A DNA stretch of 64,000 nt from positions 186,001-250,000 of the forward strand of contig NZ_FCOA02000005.1 of NCBI RefSeq assembly GCF_001544875.2, read 5' to 3'. The DNA is from Caballeronia hypogeia (lineage in GTDB: Bacteria; Pseudomonadota; Gammaproteobacteria; Burkholderiales; Burkholderiaceae). Shown here in pieces: positions 16,489-25,767 of this stretch. Positions within the stretch are counted from its first letter, which is position 1. Every line of letters begins with the position of its first letter. The notes under the pieces were generated by a model, which saw only the letters and a list, made by a program, of their open reading frames with translations, did no database searches and was not told the DNA's origin. A program made the position numbers and the translations under genes.

Positions 16489-17567
16489 GCGTGCTCGGCG
16501 CGATGTACTTCCGGAACCGCTTGACGCGTGGACGCTGGCTGGGTGTCGGGGCGTGGGAGCAACCCTTGAGCCGCGACGCGCATCGCGTTAAGTCGGTCAG
16601 GGTTATCGGCAAGACTGCACAGAGCCCTGATCCAGCTATCAGGACCGTTGTCGAGCAACAGGCCATTTTCGTTGTGCCGGATAACTTCGCGATAGGGGCC
16701 GGAGGCAGCGTATAAGCCGGTCGCGCGACAGCGGGCGATATCGAATGCCTTGACATGCGCGCGCGCGGCGTTGAAGGTCGACGGCAGCAAGGGAGCAAGG
16801 CCGACGTGGCCGTCGAGCAAGCGGCAATGCGCGCGGTAATTGGCCCAGTCGAGCGGATGGACGATGCGCGTGCGCGGCAGGCCGCGATAGAGCTTGTTGA
16901 CTTCGTGATCGCCGATCAGTTCGAAATGCACATTCGGGCAACGGGCGAGAACCTTCGTGATGATCGGATGCAGCCACGTTATCTCGGACTGGTGTGCTCC
17001 GCTGCCATGATAGAAGACCAGAATGGGTGAATGCCGCAAGCCGGCCTTCATGTCGGGGCTGCCGGTATCCTCCGCAAGCGTTTGCGGATGCACGAGCTTC
17101 GCGCGACGTTCGGGATAGCGATCGCGCAAGGCTTGAGTGGAAAACCAATAGTCAGTCGCGAGATGATGTATGTCCACCGTGTGAGCGCGACAGTACCTGT
17201 TCAGCTTCTTGACGTATGGACGCGGTAAGCCTCTCCAGGATTGTGGATGTAAAAGGTCGTCGTCCATGAAGTACACGATCTTCGGCAGGTTGGGACGATG
17301 CGCATAAAGTGCGCGTACCCATTTGTCGTTGAGATAGCGGATGATCACGACGCCTGTTCCTGGAGCAAGGTCCGCGGGCTGAGGCGTTGAGGCATCCAGC
17401 TCCTTATATATGACAGGAATCCCGAGTTGCCGCAGGCGAGGAAGTACGTAGTAGTCGGTGGACGGATTGTCACCTTGATGCAGAACCAGCCAACGTTGTA
17501 CTACACCGTGGTGCTGGCGCTGCGAAAGACTCGACGTCGAACTTGAATGAAATAACCTGCGCAACAT
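16479..17567 (-). CDS. Capsule glycosyltransferase (GT4-like)
   Basis: The 362-residue protein has IVYFMDDDLL in the N-terminal half, PILVFYHGSGAHQSEITWLHPII at the inter-domain junction, and a C-terminal half with FELIGDHE, the GLAPLLPSTFN loop, KAFDIARCRATGLYAASGPY and ENGLLLDNGPDSW. The last parts match the nucleotide-sugar-binding region of GT-B glycosyltransferases. It is probably cytoplasmic and adds a sugar to the capsule repeat; donor and linkage are unknown. It is divergent from kpsC and converges on the SDR gene with a 10-base overlap. Confidence 0.75.
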   Translation of the reverse strand: MLRRLFHSSSTSSLSQRQHHGVVQRWLVLHQGDNPSTDYYVLPRLRQLGIPVIYKELDASTPQPADLAPGTGVVIIRYLNDKWVRALYAHRPNLPKIVYFMDDDLLHPQSWRGLPRPYVKKLNRYCRAHTVDIHHLATDYWFSTQALRDRYPERRAKLVHPQTLAEDTGSPDMKAGLRHSPILVFYHGSGAHQSEITWLHPIITKVLARCPNVHFELIGDHEVNKLYRGLPRTRIVHPLDWANYRAHCRLLDGHVGLAPLLPSTFNAARAHVKAFDIARCRATGLYAASGPYREVIRHNENGLLLDNGPDSWIRALCSLADNPDRLNAMRVAAQGLLPRPDTQPASTRQAVPEVHRAEHAYS

Positions 17568-17835
17568 TGGAGGAGTCTGAGGGCGTGAAGGTCGTCGTCG
17601 AACGACTCACGCGATGCCGACGACATTCGTTATCAAAAGGATCATCATTCTAAAGATGTTCGACCAAGGATGTGCGACTATCACTGCGCTGCCAGATCTT
17701 TTTTTGATGACGTTTATGCCTTGATCCGGAGTCGTCGCAAGGAAATAAAGTTATCCGCGAGAGCATCGATAGCGGTCTCTATTCTGCGTTCCTGAGATAC
17801 ACTCGACCTCGAGCAATCATCCCTCCAAGGGAGGT

Positions 17836-19908
17836 TTGCAGCTTTACTTGTTGAGGCATACGTCTTTGAAGGACTTTTCTGTTGGCGAAAGCGAGGCCCG
17901 CCGGGACGCGAACGGTGGTCGGTTACCGCTTGTCTATAAGCTGTCGTCGGGTGTGCGTCGCATCGCGACGCTGTCGGCTTTGCTCGACGACTTCCAATTG
18001 CACGGCAGGCCGCCAGGTCGCCCGGCTGCTGGCGCAGGTGTCCTCGCGTGGGGGCGACGTCCGAGCGCTATCGCTGCGCAACGCTATGCGCGGCGGCACG
18101 GTCTCGCGCTCTATCACATCGAAGACGGCTTCCTGCGCTCCGTGGGTCTGGGAAAAGACGATCCGCCGCTCGCCATCGTCTTCGACGACATCGGTCTCTA
18201 TTTCGACGCAAGCAAGCCGTCCAGATTGGAGTTGCTGGTCGGGCGACCACTCCACAAGGCTCAGGTGGTGCGGACGCGCGCGCTGATCACCGCCTGGCGC
18301 GAAGGGCGGGTGTCAAAGTACAACCACACGCGCGACCTGGACAAGCCGTTGCCGTCCGACTGCGTGTTGGTTGTGGATCAGACGCGCGGCGATGCATCCA
18401 TATCTTGCGGTCTCGCCGACGCCGCCAGCTTTCGTCGCATGCTGGATACCGCGCTAAGGGAGCATCCCGAAAGTACCATTTTGCTAAAAGTGCATCCGGA
18501 CGTGGTCTCTGGCCGCAAGCAAGGGCACTTCGATCTCGGCGCGGTGCGCGCGATGCCTCGCGTCCAGGTGCTGGCAGACAATGCGCATCCCGCGAGTGTG
18601 CTGTCCTCTGTACGCGCGGTCTATGCCGTCACGTCCCAGCTCGGTTTCGAGGCTCTGATGTGGGGGGTGCCGGTTCGGGTCTTCGGCATGCCGTTCTATG
18701 CGGGTTGGGGGTTGACGGCGGACGAATTGGCAGCGCCTCAGCGACGCGGTGTGGCGACGCTGGAACAACTCGTACATGCAACGCTCGTCGACTACTGTCG
18801 CTATGTCGATCCGGAAACGGGCAGGCGTTGCGAAGTGGAAACCGTGTTGGCATGGCTTGCATTGCAGCGTCGGATGCGTCAGCGTTTCCCGGCTGGAATC
18901 GATGCCCTCGGGTTCTCCGGCTGGAAGAAAGACTATGTGCGCCAATTCTTCGACGGAAATGAAGTGCGATTTCGTTGGCGAATGCCTCGGACCGGTGGCG
19001 GAGCTGTCGCGACCTGGGGTGCCAAGCTCGATCATCGACTCGCTCGAAGCTTGCCGATGGCGCGCGGGGTTATCCGCGTCGAGGATGGATTCGTGCGCTC
19101 CGTCGGTCTGGGCGCGGACCTGACCCGTCCCCTGTCCTGGGTGCAGGATGATCTGGGAATCTATTACGACGCGACGCGCCCCTCACGACTAGAGGAGTTG
19201 CTGGCGAAGACAACGTTTGCTTCCGATTTGATTGAACGTGCGGCAGAACTGCGTCGAGTGATCTGCGGTGCCGGAATTACCAAATACAACCTCGCCGGAC
19301 AGAGGAGGTGGGTTCGTCCTCAGGGGCGGCACGTGATTCTTGTGCCGGGACAAGTGGAAACCGATGCGTCGATTCGCTACGGTTCATCGGGAATCCGCGC
19401 GAACATGGATCTATTGCGGGCTGTGCGCGCGGCAAATCCCGAAGCCTATCTTCTGTACAAGCCGCATCCTGACGTGGTGGCGGGCCTGCGCAAGGTGGGG
19501 CAGGGTGAAGATGATGCGGCGCAATGGTGTGACGAAGTTATCGGCTCGGTTCCCTTTCATCATCTGCTCGACAATGTCGACGAAGTACATGTGCTGACTT
19601 CGTTGTCTGGCTTCGAAGCCTTGTTGCGGGGCGTGAGGGTAGTGACGTACGGCCAGCCGTTTTATGCGGGATGGGGCGTAACGCAAGATTTCGGTTTAAC
19701 GGAAAGCCTGCGTCACAGGCGCGCCCGCGTACTCGAGCTCGACGAGCTCGTAGCGGGCGCGCTAATTCTGTATCCCACTTACGTGAGTCGCATAACCGGT
19801 CGTTTCACTACCCCGGAGCGAGCGCTCCAAGAAGTTATCGAATGGCGGGCTACGCCACAGATTCCACGTTGGCGGCATTGGATCGCGCGGATATTTCGCG
19901 AGGCATAG
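17836..19908 (+). CDS. kpsC: KpsC-like capsule beta-Kdo transferase (duplicated domains)
   Basis: This 690-residue protein is built from two related halves. Each has the motif (I/V)EDGF(L/V)RSVGLG, at residues 95-106 and about 415-426, followed by D(D)(I/L)G(L/I)Y(F/Y)DA..PSRLE, and a later KPHPDVV/KVHPDVV plus the FYAGWG motif. KpsC proteins carry two Kdo transferase domains that lay down the poly-beta-Kdo linker on the capsule lipid. The start is uncertain: TTG at 17836 lies only one base after AAGGGAGG, while in-frame TTGs at 17848 and 17851 are 13-16 bases from it. The 3' end overlaps the convergent kpsS by 59 bases. A possible promoter, TTGATC-17-AATAAA, lies at 17721-17749. Confidence 0.88.
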   Translation: MQLYLLRHTSLKDFSVGESEARRDANGGRLPLVYKLSSGVRRIATLSALLDDFQLHGRPPGRPAAGAGVLAWGRRPSAIAAQRYARRHGLALYHIEDGFLRSVGLGKDDPPLAIVFDDIGLYFDASKPSRLELLVGRPLHKAQVVRTRALITAWREGRVSKYNHTRDLDKPLPSDCVLVVDQTRGDASISCGLADAASFRRMLDTALREHPESTILLKVHPDVVSGRKQGHFDLGAVRAMPRVQVLADNAHPASVLSSVRAVYAVTSQLGFEALMWGVPVRVFGMPFYAGWGLTADELAAPQRRGVATLEQLVHATLVDYCRYVDPETGRRCEVETVLAWLALQRRMRQRFPAGIDALGFSGWKKDYVRQFFDGNEVRFRWRMPRTGGGAVATWGAKLDHRLARSLPMARGVIRVEDGFVRSVGLGADLTRPLSWVQDDLGIYYDATRPSRLEELLAKTTFASDLIERAAELRRVICGAGITKYNLAGQRRWVRPQGRHVILVPGQVETDASIRYGSSGIRANMDLLRAVRAANPEAYLLYKPHPDVVAGLRKVGQGEDDAAQWCDEVIGSVPFHHLLDNVDEVHVLTSLSGFEALLRGVRVVTYGQPFYAGWGVTQDFGLTESLRHRRARVLELDELVAGALILYPTYVSRITGRFTTPERALQEVIEWRATPQIPRWRHWIARIFREA

Positions 19909-21247
19909 TCTTGGTGTCTTTGGCCGACGCGGGTTCCACGCCGCTGCCGCGCAACGACCTGAAAATAGGGACTCCGGACGCCAGCGCGCGTTCGAGTCGT
20001 GGCGGCGGCTGGACAAACGCGCCCTGGTCATTGACCTGGTCGCTCAGCACGCGGCGCACAATCGCAATGCAGGCAGCCTTGCGACCGGCCGCGTGATAGA
20101 ACGAACCTTGAATCTGGATAGTGGCGGCGATGGCGGATACGAAATCTCTCAGAAGAGCTTTGTTGATGCGCTGAGGCTTCGTCCAGAAGGTCTCTAACGA
20201 ATCCTGATGCGTAAGTCCCGCGATGTCGTACATGGCCATGCCGAGCACTTTTACCGGGCAATTCGCGCGTAACGCGTGCAGTCCTACGGTCGAATTCACG
20301 GTAACGACACCCAGACTGCGCTTGATGGTGCGTTTGAGATCGCAGTCCGATACTGCAATGACACGCGAGGCGACGCCGTGACGCCTGGCAGTGCGGGCGA
20401 CGTACCGCTCCCAACGCTCCATGCCGTTATCCAGAGGGTGAAGCTTGACGACGAGCGAGCCGTCCTGCGGCGCATGTTGCGCAAAGGAAGAGATGACTTG
20501 TTCGATAACCTGACGTTGGCCGTCATAAGCCGAATTTGCGCGCAACTGATAGTCGGCTTGCATTTGCAAGGCGAGCATCCAATAGCGCTTCCCAGAGTGG
20601 CGCAGAGCGTCCGCTGCTGCAACACGGGCGGGCTCACGCAGGCGCTGAAGAGCCATTCGAGGAAGCCAGTTCAAGTAGTCGATCAGCGGGAGGTAAAACT
20701 TGTCCGTCCGATATAGCGGAAAGAAATATGGAACCAGCGATGTGAGCAGGTTATAGAAGACTTCATTGAAGGCTTCTTGACCGAAAGTGTGCGAGTACTG
20801 AGGCGTTCCCGACTTGAGCGGTCCGACGCGACGGGCAATAGCGCGGATAGCATCAGGATCGTTGGGAAAGTGCGAGAGCGTACCCATTCCGCCACGCTCG
20901 AGGGTCAGCCAGGCGGGACGCAGATAACCGAACTCTACCGCGTAAGTGCGGACGCCAAGCGATTCAGCTACTTCACGCGCGACCGCGTGATAAGGCAGTC
21001 GGTCGGCGTAGTAAAGGATATCCGTGATCTTGTGGCGAACAAGATAGTCACGCAGGAAATCGGCCCAACGACTGAATCGACCCCGATAGTTGACGGCGCC
21101 CGGCTTGCGCCAGTAAGCCCAATCTCCCAGGGAAAAATTGATTCGATGAGTTGGAATTTCCGCCGATTCGAAGTGTTCGCTGAGCTGGCGCCAGAAGAGT
21201 GATGGTGGGCCTTGCAGGAATAAGATTGTTCGGCGCATTTGAGACAC
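19850..21247 (-). CDS. kpsS: KpsS-like capsule linker Kdo transferase
   Basis: The 465-residue protein starts with ILFLQGPPSLFWRQLSEHF, the family opening, followed by GDWAYWRKPGAVNYRG and later LVVKLHPLDNG and VVTVNSTVGLHAL, typical of KpsS/LipB. KpsS adds the first Kdo to the lipid acceptor, and KpsC then extends the linker. The start is GTG at 21245-21247 or ATG at 21236-21238. The N-terminal 400 residues hold the domain; the last 60 are a variable tail whose coding sequence is antisense to the end of kpsC. Confidence 0.87.
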   Translation of the reverse strand: MSQMRRTILFLQGPPSLFWRQLSEHFESAEIPTHRINFSLGDWAYWRKPGAVNYRGRFSRWADFLRDYLVRHKITDILYYADRLPYHAVAREVAESLGVRTYAVEFGYLRPAWLTLERGGMGTLSHFPNDPDAIRAIARRVGPLKSGTPQYSHTFGQEAFNEVFYNLLTSLVPYFFPLYRTDKFYLPLIDYLNWLPRMALQRLREPARVAAADALRHSGKRYWMLALQMQADYQLRANSAYDGQRQVIEQVISSFAQHAPQDGSLVVKLHPLDNGMERWERYVARTARRHGVASRVIAVSDCDLKRTIKRSLGVVTVNSTVGLHALRANCPVKVLGMAMYDIAGLTHQDSLETFWTKPQRINKALLRDFVSAIAATIQIQGSFYHAAGRKAACIAIVRRVLSDQVNDQGAFVQPPPRLERALASGVPIFRSLRGSGVEPASAKDTKTMPREISARSNAANVESVA

Positions 21248-21261
21248 TTTTTTGAGTTTTG

Positions 21262-21291
21262 CTGACCTTCCGGCGTGGCCTGAATTATAAT
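21262..21291 (+). promoter_or_regulatory. Predicted sigma70 promoter of the capsule export operon
   Basis: CTGACC (21262-21267, four of six matches to TTGACA) is followed after 18 bases by a perfect TATAAT (21286-21291). It lies 45 bases before the GTG of the glycosyltransferase that heads the kpsE-D-M-T operon. ATTATAAT around it is palindromic, so the -10 box could also serve kpsS on the other strand. Confidence 0.5.
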
Positions 21292-21336
21292 CTTAGACTG
21301 TTATCGCGTTGTAGCTAAAAAAGCAGGGAATGAGAA

Positions 21337-23445
21337 GTGGCGGCTGAGAGTGTTCAGGGGCGGAGTTCGCGTGCGAGGATGGTCTGGCTTGTAGAGGGTC
21401 GCATTTCAGGCCATTCCAAAGCATGCGTTGCGACGCTCGTGCTGGAGATGGATGAAGGCCGCTCGCAGGCCTTAAAGATTCTAATAAGCAGCAAGGGTCG
21501 AGTGCAGGAGTTGGTAAGAACGCCCGCATCTGTGCGAGCCATCCGTCTTGCGGCGGGCGATGAAGACCAGTCCGTCAGTGTCCCTGCACTTCGATTCCGC
21601 CGCCTGACGACTGCCGAATATCGACTGCGGCAGCTCTGGCGGACGGGGCGCACCCTGCATAAACAACCGTCGCATCGCAGCGCCCGTGCTGGTCTTACGC
21701 TAACTTCAATGTTATGCGACCTTGATCACGCGTACGACATCGCCTGTCGCTTTCGTGCGAACGTTTATGCCGAAGGCTATGATGGCTGGTACAGGGAGTT
21801 CTACTCCGTCACTCCCACCGATCGCGCTTTGATGGATCGATGCGTCAGAAAATGGAAGAACGCACCGAACTTTCATATTACGCTTCAGGTGAGTCCACAA
21901 ACAACTCAAGCCGAGATTAGCGCCACGCGTGAGAGTTTGCGGGCCCAGACATATCAGCAATTCGGCATCGAGCTTTGGGGCGGAGCGTCAGGTGACTGGC
22001 CTGGTTTGATCTATCGTCCGCGTCGTGACAATGACTGGCGTCTCTTATTGCGCGCTGGAACAACGCTCTCCGAGCAGGCGTTGTTCTGTTTGGCGGATGC
22101 TGCGGTCAAGACGCCGGATGCCGCGCTAATTTATGTCGATCACGACGTGTTGGGGATGGATGGGCGCCTTTGCGATCCCGTGTTCCATCCAGACTGGTCG
22201 CCTGAAATGCTGCGCGCCACTAATTACATTGGCGAGGCCTTCGCCTGGAACGGTCAGTATGCAGATCGTCTTCCGGATCTCCGTGCAGATGTGCGCGGAA
22301 CGAATTTCGCGCATGCATTGTCGCTGGCCTTGAGCGAGACGGGCGCGCCGATGGTGCACGTGCCCGCACCGCTCTGGCATCTTGCAGAAAGAGGCGAGCG
22401 AGCTGACGAAGGGGATACGACTCTGGCGGTGAGCGGACATTTGCGACGCATGAAGATGTCGGCGGACGTCGAGGAAAGAGGCGCGGGCTATTGTCAGGTC
22501 CGATATTCCGTGCCGACCCCCCGGCCTTTGGTGAGTATCGTGATTCCGACTCGCGATGGTCTTTCGTACCTCCGCCGTTGCATTACCAGCTTGATCGAGA
22601 AGACCCAATACGGCCCGTACGAGATTGTAGTAGTAGACAACCAGAGCACGGATCCCGATACGCTTCGCTATATGCGGAGCCTTGAGCAATGCGAATCCAA
22701 TCTGCGAGTGCTGTCCTTTGATGAGCCGTTCAATTACTCGCGCATCAACAACTTCGCCGCCGCTCAGGCAAAGGGCGAATTGTTGTGCTTGCTCAACAAC
22801 GATACGGAAGTTATCTCGCCGGATTGGCTGTGTGAGATGGTGGGTCTGCTGTCGAGCGACAGTGTAGGAGTAGTGGGAGCCAAACTGCTGTATGGAAATG
22901 GCACGGTTCAGCATGCCGGCGATACGGTAGGTCCTGGCGGATGCGCCGATCATCTGCATAACGGGATCGCGAGAGATGACCCGGGTTATGCAGGACGAGC
23001 GAGGATTGCGCAAGATTTGTCCGCTGTGACCGCGGCTTGCCTCTTAACCAAGAAGTCGATCTTCGAGGCCCTCAATGGCCTCGACGAAATCAATCTAAAG
23101 GTCGCATTCAACGACGTAGATTATTGCTTGCGCGTCCGGGACTCAGGCTTTCGCGTGGTTTGGACTCCACACGCGTTGCTCTACCACCATGAATCGGTGT
23201 CTCGGGGCAAGGACGAGTCGCCCGCGAAAGAACGCCGTTTCAGAGGTGAGGTGAATTATATGCGCCGGCGCTGGGCGCATCTCATGCATTGCGATCCTTT
23301 TTACAACCCCAACTGCAATTATCTGCAACCAAATTTTTCACCGAGCGCAACGCCTTCCGTCTGGCAGCCTTGGCGTACTCGAGCGGATAAAAGGCCAGAC
23401 AGGCATTCAAGCAGATTAAATTCCGATTCACGCGCAGTAAAGTGA
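21337..23445 (+). CDS. Two-domain capsule glycosyltransferase (GT2)
   Basis: The 702-residue protein has a partial GT-A-like domain (about residues 178-350, with YVDHDVL at 267-272). A full GT2 domain follows from residue 396: SIVIPTRDGLSYLRRCI, then EIVVVDNQSTD, LCLLNNDTEV and VAFNDVDYCLRVRDSG. The first 110 residues are unassigned. It is a cytoplasmic glycosyltransferase for capsule repeat synthesis; sugars are unknown. The start is GTG at 21337, downstream of a good sigma70 promoter. It heads the operon with kpsE, kpsD, kpsM and kpsT, 39 bases before kpsE. Confidence 0.8.
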   Translation: MAAESVQGRSSRARMVWLVEGRISGHSKACVATLVLEMDEGRSQALKILISSKGRVQELVRTPASVRAIRLAAGDEDQSVSVPALRFRRLTTAEYRLRQLWRTGRTLHKQPSHRSARAGLTLTSMLCDLDHAYDIACRFRANVYAEGYDGWYREFYSVTPTDRALMDRCVRKWKNAPNFHITLQVSPQTTQAEISATRESLRAQTYQQFGIELWGGASGDWPGLIYRPRRDNDWRLLLRAGTTLSEQALFCLADAAVKTPDAALIYVDHDVLGMDGRLCDPVFHPDWSPEMLRATNYIGEAFAWNGQYADRLPDLRADVRGTNFAHALSLALSETGAPMVHVPAPLWHLAERGERADEGDTTLAVSGHLRRMKMSADVEERGAGYCQVRYSVPTPRPLVSIVIPTRDGLSYLRRCITSLIEKTQYGPYEIVVVDNQSTDPDTLRYMRSLEQCESNLRVLSFDEPFNYSRINNFAAAQAKGELLCLLNNDTEVISPDWLCEMVGLLSSDSVGVVGAKLLYGNGTVQHAGDTVGPGGCADHLHNGIARDDPGYAGRARIAQDLSAVTAACLLTKKSIFEALNGLDEINLKVAFNDVDYCLRVRDSGFRVVWTPHALLYHHESVSRGKDESPAKERRFRGEVNYMRRRWAHLMHCDPFYNPNCNYLQPNFSPSATPSVWQPWRTRADKRPDRHSSRLNSDSRAVK

Positions 23446-23484
23446 TTTGATCGATTTTAGTATTAATGCAGAAACGACGACAAG

Positions 23485-24606
23485 ATGATAATCAAGGCCA
23501 TTAAAGGAAACAGGCTCTTCTGGGGTATCGTAATCGTTCCAATGCTTTTGGCAATCGTCTATTTCGGAGTCGTCGCCAAGGACCGTTACGTCAGTACATC
23601 GGAAGTAGTGGTTCAGAAAGTCAGCTCTGATGGCGCTGCCTCGAGTGCTTCCCAGATCCCGGGTTTGGCGGTTCTCATGGGAGGCGGGGGCTTGGCGGAT
23701 GGCACGGCCGCGGAAACCCTCTATGTAAGGGAGTTCATTACTTCGCAGGATATGCTGGATGTCTTGGAGGAGAAGCTGCATTGGAGTCGACACTACGCTA
23801 ACCATGTGGCCGACCCGTGGTACCACCTGTCGCCTGGCGCCTCGAAGGAAGAGTTGCTCAAGTATTTCCAGAAAATGGTGTCGGCGCAGTTCAACGAAAC
23901 GACCGGGCTTTTGACTGTCCAGGTGGAAGCCTTCGACAGCGATTTCGCCAAGAAGACCTTGGCGACGGTGATCTCGGAAAGCGACCGGTTCGTAAACGAC
24001 ATATCGCATCGTTTGGCCAGCGAACAAGTGAACTTTGCAGAAGGAGAACTGGATCGGGCGCGCCGCAATTACGAAGAGCGGCAAGATGCGCTTCTGCATT
24101 TTCAGGGCGAGCACAACGTCTTGGATGCCCGTCAATCTGCGATGGCCAAGAACGATGTCATCACAGGGTTGCAGGCCGAGCTCATCAAGCAAAATACGTC
24201 CCTTCGCGCAATGCATGCGATGCTCAGCGATGACAGTCCACAGGTCCGGCAGCAGAAGATTCAGATCGCCGCCCTGCAACAGCAAATCGATGCGGAAGAG
24301 AAGAAGCTGGTTGCCACGAATGCGAACAATCGAATGAACGTCGTGGCCTCCAGATACGAGACCTTGCAATTGAACGCCGGGATAGCGCAGGAGACGTACA
24401 AGGCATCGGTCGCCTCACTGCAAAGCGCCCGAATTGACGCGACCCGAAAGCTGCGAAGCCTCGTGGTGGTCATCAATCCGAATATGCCGGACGAGGCGCT
24501 GTTCCCTCGTCGTGTGTATAGCTTGTTTACCACGCTGGTGATTCTGCTCCTGATCTTTGGGGTTGTCCATTTCGTAATCGCCACGATCAACGATCACAAA
24601 GACTGA
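23485..24606 (+). CDS. kpsE: Capsule export inner-membrane protein, KpsE/CtrB/BexC-like
   Basis: This 373-residue polysaccharide co-polymerase-type protein has an N-terminal membrane segment (about residues 12-30), a large periplasmic region with coiled-coil helices (about 170-300, rich in Gln/Glu/Arg heptads), and a C-terminal membrane segment (about 345-367) after a PRR motif. No kinase domain is present, as expected for ABC-dependent capsules. It links the KpsMT exporter to the outer-membrane channel. The order kpsE-kpsD-kpsM-kpsT with short gaps marks a single export operon. Confidence 0.88.
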   Translation: MIIKAIKGNRLFWGIVIVPMLLAIVYFGVVAKDRYVSTSEVVVQKVSSDGAASSASQIPGLAVLMGGGGLADGTAAETLYVREFITSQDMLDVLEEKLHWSRHYANHVADPWYHLSPGASKEELLKYFQKMVSAQFNETTGLLTVQVEAFDSDFAKKTLATVISESDRFVNDISHRLASEQVNFAEGELDRARRNYEERQDALLHFQGEHNVLDARQSAMAKNDVITGLQAELIKQNTSLRAMHAMLSDDSPQVRQQKIQIAALQQQIDAEEKKLVATNANNRMNVVASRYETLQLNAGIAQETYKASVASLQSARIDATRKLRSLVVVINPNMPDEALFPRRVYSLFTTLVILLLIFGVVHFVIATINDHKD

Positions 24607-24616
24607 AGAGTGCTGC

Positions 24617-25756
24617 ATGTTGAGTATGTATAAAAGCCAAAAATTCGTTGATTCTGGCGTGAAGTCGTTGCGCTTCGCATGCGGCGCTACTTTGCTTCTC
24701 GGCTTGCTGTCCTTGGGCGGCTGTGGTGTGCTGTCTGCCGCCGGCCCTCAGATTTCCAGCGTCACCTCGTCGACTAATGCACAGAATCCGGATTTTCCGT
24801 ATCAGCTGATCGACCTTTCGCCTGGCAACATCGCGCCTTTCATGCGTCCGTCCGAGAGCGCGCTTGTGAATCACGTTGCACCGCCACGAGAGCCAGATGT
24901 GCGCCTCATGCCGGGAGACGTCCTGAGGGTATTGATTTCGGATGACAGCGGAGCCGATAAGACCGTGTTTGCGCCATTGGCCCAAGGCGGAACCGTTTTT
25001 GGGCAGGTGCGTGTGGACGCGGAAGGACGAATCTCGCTTCCCTACATGGGAATGAAAAACGTGCGCGGGGCCACTTTGGTGGAGGCCGAAAATACGATAC
25101 GGCGAGGGGTACAAGGGCGGGCCAGCGAACCGCAGGTCCACGTCGAATTGGTGAGCGACCTGTCCCGTTCAGTTCTGGTCGCCGGAGCTGTGAAGAGTCC
25201 TGGTCGATTTTCAGCATCGCAGGGTCCGTTGACTATTCTGGATGCAATCAATCAGGCAGGTGGACCGGTTCTTGAGCCCTATCTGAGTAACGTGGTGTTG
25301 CGTACTGGGCGAACGGTACAGACCTACAATTATCAGGATTTGCTCTCCGGAGGAAATATCAACGTTCCTCCTAATTCTGAAATCGTTCTTGAGCGGGCAC
25401 GCAAGCGCTTTGTCGCAATGGGAGCGGTGGGTCAACCCGGGCTGCGTGATTTTCCGTCTTCTTCGCCCAGCCTTCTGGAAGTATTGGGATCCGTAGGCTG
25501 GCTGAACGAACGTACCGCGAATCCAGGTGGCGTATTCGTATTCCGTCTTGCAGATGGCCACGACGGAAGCAAACCGGTCGCTCAGGTATTCCGCCTGAAT
25601 ATGCATGAGCCCGTTTCCATGTTCCTCGCCAAAAGGTTCCTAATTCAGCCTGACGACACTGTCTATGTGACAAACGCCCCGGTCTATGAGATGCAGAAAA
25701 TCATCGCTCCGATCGTGCAGATTCTGCTCTTAGGCACGTACGCGAATTCATATTAA
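24617..25756 (+). CDS. kpsD: Outer-membrane polysaccharide export lipoprotein, KpsD/CtrA/BexD-like
   Basis: The 379-residue protein has a lipoprotein signal peptide with the lipobox ending in Cys36 (LGGC). A poly-export domain follows (LMPGDVLRVLISDD... VDAEGRISLPYMG, residues about 95-185), then SLBB-type repeats (VLVAGAVKSPGRF, FVAMGAVGQPGLRDF) and a C-terminal amphipathic helix. It forms the outer-membrane channel for capsule export. Its length suits the short CtrA/BexD type rather than the longer E. coli KpsD. GAAGAG precedes the ATG. Confidence 0.88.
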   Translation: MLSMYKSQKFVDSGVKSLRFACGATLLLGLLSLGGCGVLSAAGPQISSVTSSTNAQNPDFPYQLIDLSPGNIAPFMRPSESALVNHVAPPREPDVRLMPGDVLRVLISDDSGADKTVFAPLAQGGTVFGQVRVDAEGRISLPYMGMKNVRGATLVEAENTIRRGVQGRASEPQVHVELVSDLSRSVLVAGAVKSPGRFSASQGPLTILDAINQAGGPVLEPYLSNVVLRTGRTVQTYNYQDLLSGGNINVPPNSEIVLERARKRFVAMGAVGQPGLRDFPSSSPSLLEVLGSVGWLNERTANPGGVFVFRLADGHDGSKPVAQVFRLNMHEPVSMFLAKRFLIQPDDTVYVTNAPVYEMQKIIAPIVQILLLGTYANSY

Positions 25757-25767
25757 AGGGCACAGTC

